Under the pieces are notes generated by a model that was not told the DNA's origin, searched no databases, and was given only the letters and a program-made list of their open reading frames with translations. A stretch of 64,000 nt of DNA from Phytophthora quininea (taxonomy: Eukaryota > Oomycota > Peronosporomycetes > Peronosporales > Peronosporaceae), in assembly GCA_011947345.1 (NCBI GenBank), contig JAAVTG010000665.1, positions 62,001 through 126,000 on the forward strand, in the 5' to 3' direction. Each line of letters begins with the position of its first letter. Positions within the stretch are counted from its first letter, which is position 1. Of the stretch, positions 62,273 through 64,000 are shown in pieces. Position numbers and translations under genes: made by a program.

Positions 62273-63999
62273 CTATTCTGCTGATAATGCAGGCCCATTT
62301 TCTCGTGGCCTTCCTGCGCCTTGATCAGACGCGCCACCACGTTTCCGCTTGTTGCTCCCTCGATAGACTAGCGTATCCCGACCAGCAGCGTCAACACCTC
62401 CAACTGTTCCAAGAGCGTAAAGCAAATGAACACAGGAAGCCATCTTCGACCACAGCCGACACGGACAGACGCGCGACTCGATGTCTACGGCCCAGCCGGT
62501 TGCGGGCATCCCTAGCAGCTCCATTCGCGCGGTTTCGCTTCCAACCTTAGCGGAGACGGGCAGGTCTTCTCGAGAGCGGCGATCGTGTACGTTAAACACG
62601 TGGATTGCTGGAGATGCTAGCACGTTAACGATGTGACTCGCAGCTTTCGAGTCCGAGCTGAGCAGGAACTCGACGGTGTTGCGTTCGGGCTTGTACTCCC
62701 GCAGCACGCCAGCTCGAGCCATGGCATTAGCCCGCCTAACCATGCGGTCATCGACACTAGGCTCCAAAGCAAAGGCTCGAGCACGTACACTTTCACCGCG
62801 ACACAGAACGAGGAGCTGATCAATGAGGGCCCCGACCTTCATCTTGCGCCTGAGCGTGACGTCCCGCTTAATTGTGGCGTTGTACGTCTCGCAAGGGTTA
62901 TTAGTGGTGGCGTAGCCGGCCAGAGTGTGATAGCATTGCCATCGCCACACACGATCATTCAACCACACCGTTCTGAAGTAGGTAACGAACCGGCGTAGCT
63001 GCGTGTATCCTTCCCATTTTTGAAGAACTTCTTCCTTGCGCTCTTGAAACTCCGAGTCACATCTGGAGAAGTGCATTTCGTGAAGGTCACGCATTACCAT
63101 CGCTGCGATGCCGGTGTCGAAAGCCCGCGTCTTCTCGTAGATCTTCTTCGCCACATGGAAGTAGCACATCAGAAACTTATACGGGCTGCTATCTCCTCCA
63201 AAACTTTCACTAAGCGCATTCCATTGCGCGCTATCGGCATCTCCCATCGCGAAATGAACGCGAAGCGGCCTTCCAGTCACTTCAAAAACATCTTTGACAG
63301 CATTGACAGAACCTCAGCGTACTGAGGCTGCTGCTGCTGGGATACAATGAAAATTGCAAGAAGATGAAACTTGCGCGCACGATCCGACATCCCAATTACT
63401 ATAACCGGGTACCCAGTCTGAGTCAGCTTGTACGTGGCGTCCACGTGCAAGATGAAAGAAGCAGGATCGCGGTCAGCTTGACGGAGCAGCTTTTTCGTGG
63501 TGACTCCGACCACAAAAGGGTGAGCATCGCTCCCATTTCCAACAACCGGTCTGCCATCGCTATCCGTTCGCCACGTGAACGTGAATGCTGCATTGTCTTC
63601 TTCGCGCCCTGTGAAGCCCGCCTCGCGTAGCTTCAGGCGAATAGCGCCCATGCGGTCACTGCCACCCAGCGTTGTCGTAACATGGTGGTAAACAAAACGC
63701 TGGATAGCAGAGAGCGGTGGGGCTGTTTCCTCATTGAGGCAAAAGCGCCGGATTAGCGATCTCCAAATGCGAGCAGGGCGTAGACCCTGCGCGGCCCAGT
63801 CGCGGGCAAGTTCCTTCATGGAAGGCGTTAAACGAGGCCTGGCGAGCGGTCGCACGTGGGTGACGTGCGAGAAGAGCTCGTCCACGGCCACCACGTCGTG
63901 TTCCTGGCACGCACGGACGCGCCCACGCCACGGGCACGATGTCGCTGGTGCTGCCGCGGAGCACGCTTCGCACCTACAGCGTAGCAGCTGCGTCCTCAT
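62273..63999 (-). CDS. MULE-type transposase with SWIM zinc finger, one frameshift, reaches right edge
   Basis: Mutator-like DNA transposase. The first ATG inside the window is at 63999, so the N-terminus may lie outside. Catalytic DDE residues: Asp in FILHVDATYKL, Asp in MGDADSAQWNAL, Glu in NNPCETYNATIKRDV. A SWIM finger CPCRLWSKMASCVH follows near the C-terminus, as usual for MULE proteins. The frame breaks near 63283, where one more A would restore SKDVFEVTGRPL between the two halves. The C-terminus is rich in Arg/Lys/Gly. No terminal inverted repeat was recognised in the window. With the base restored the protein looks complete at its core, so the element may be recent. Confidence 0.85.
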
Positions 64000-64000
64000 C

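Noticed and set aside
1..64000. CRISPR arrays, bacterial operons, rRNA genes, RXLR or Crinkler effector genes
   Set aside because: Looked for direct-repeat arrays, effector motifs with signal peptides and rRNA landmarks; none were seen.

Overview
The window is nuclear DNA of an oomycete, most likely Phytophthora or a close relative. The evidence is an oomycete-type initiator (GCTCATTCTTCGATTT, 15 of 16 consensus positions) before a housekeeping gene, very short GT-AG introns (52-72 nt), tightly packed genes, large clustered gene families, and a non-LTR retrotransposon with an archaeal/plant-type RNase H upstream of its reverse transcriptase, a layout known from oomycete Utopia elements.

Layout. 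1-9.7 kb and 26.8-36.3 kb: a cluster of multi-pass membrane proteins of one unnamed family (named A to I here, plus relic J). Small soluble-protein genes of a second unnamed family sit beside them. A 1498-bp block carrying the 3' end of a membrane gene and two small genes is present twice in inverted orientation (7073-8570 and 34555-36052). 9.8-25.3 kb: three head-to-tail copies of a Utopia-like retrotransposon, separated and bounded by four copies of a 48-bp sequence. 25.6-26.3 kb: a PX-like gene whose duplicate lies at 56.9-57.6 kb.

36.9-47.9 kb: a conserved-gene island with a PH/EF-hand/inorganic pyrophosphatase fusion, a phosphatidylinositol phosphate kinase, a glutamate/aspartate-type mitochondrial carrier with one intron, two ethanolamine-permease-like transporters plus a third as a relic, and a three-repeat MYB factor. 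48.5-61.7 kb: eight minus-strand genes of a PX-like family, several ending in a RING-H2 finger, interrupted by a broken Fanzor (eukaryotic TnpB relative) and by copies of a dispersed repeat. 62.3-64.0 kb: a MULE-type transposase with a SWIM finger that reaches the right edge.

The membrane and PX families look like lineage-specific expansions in a repeat-rich region; no pathway links them from sequence alone. The MYB gene, carrier, kinase and pyrophosphatase are ordinary cellular genes. Many otherwise well-conserved genes are broken by single missing bases, often in mononucleotide runs. This looks more like uncorrected long-read indels than real decay, so these genes are annotated as CDS with the break positions given.
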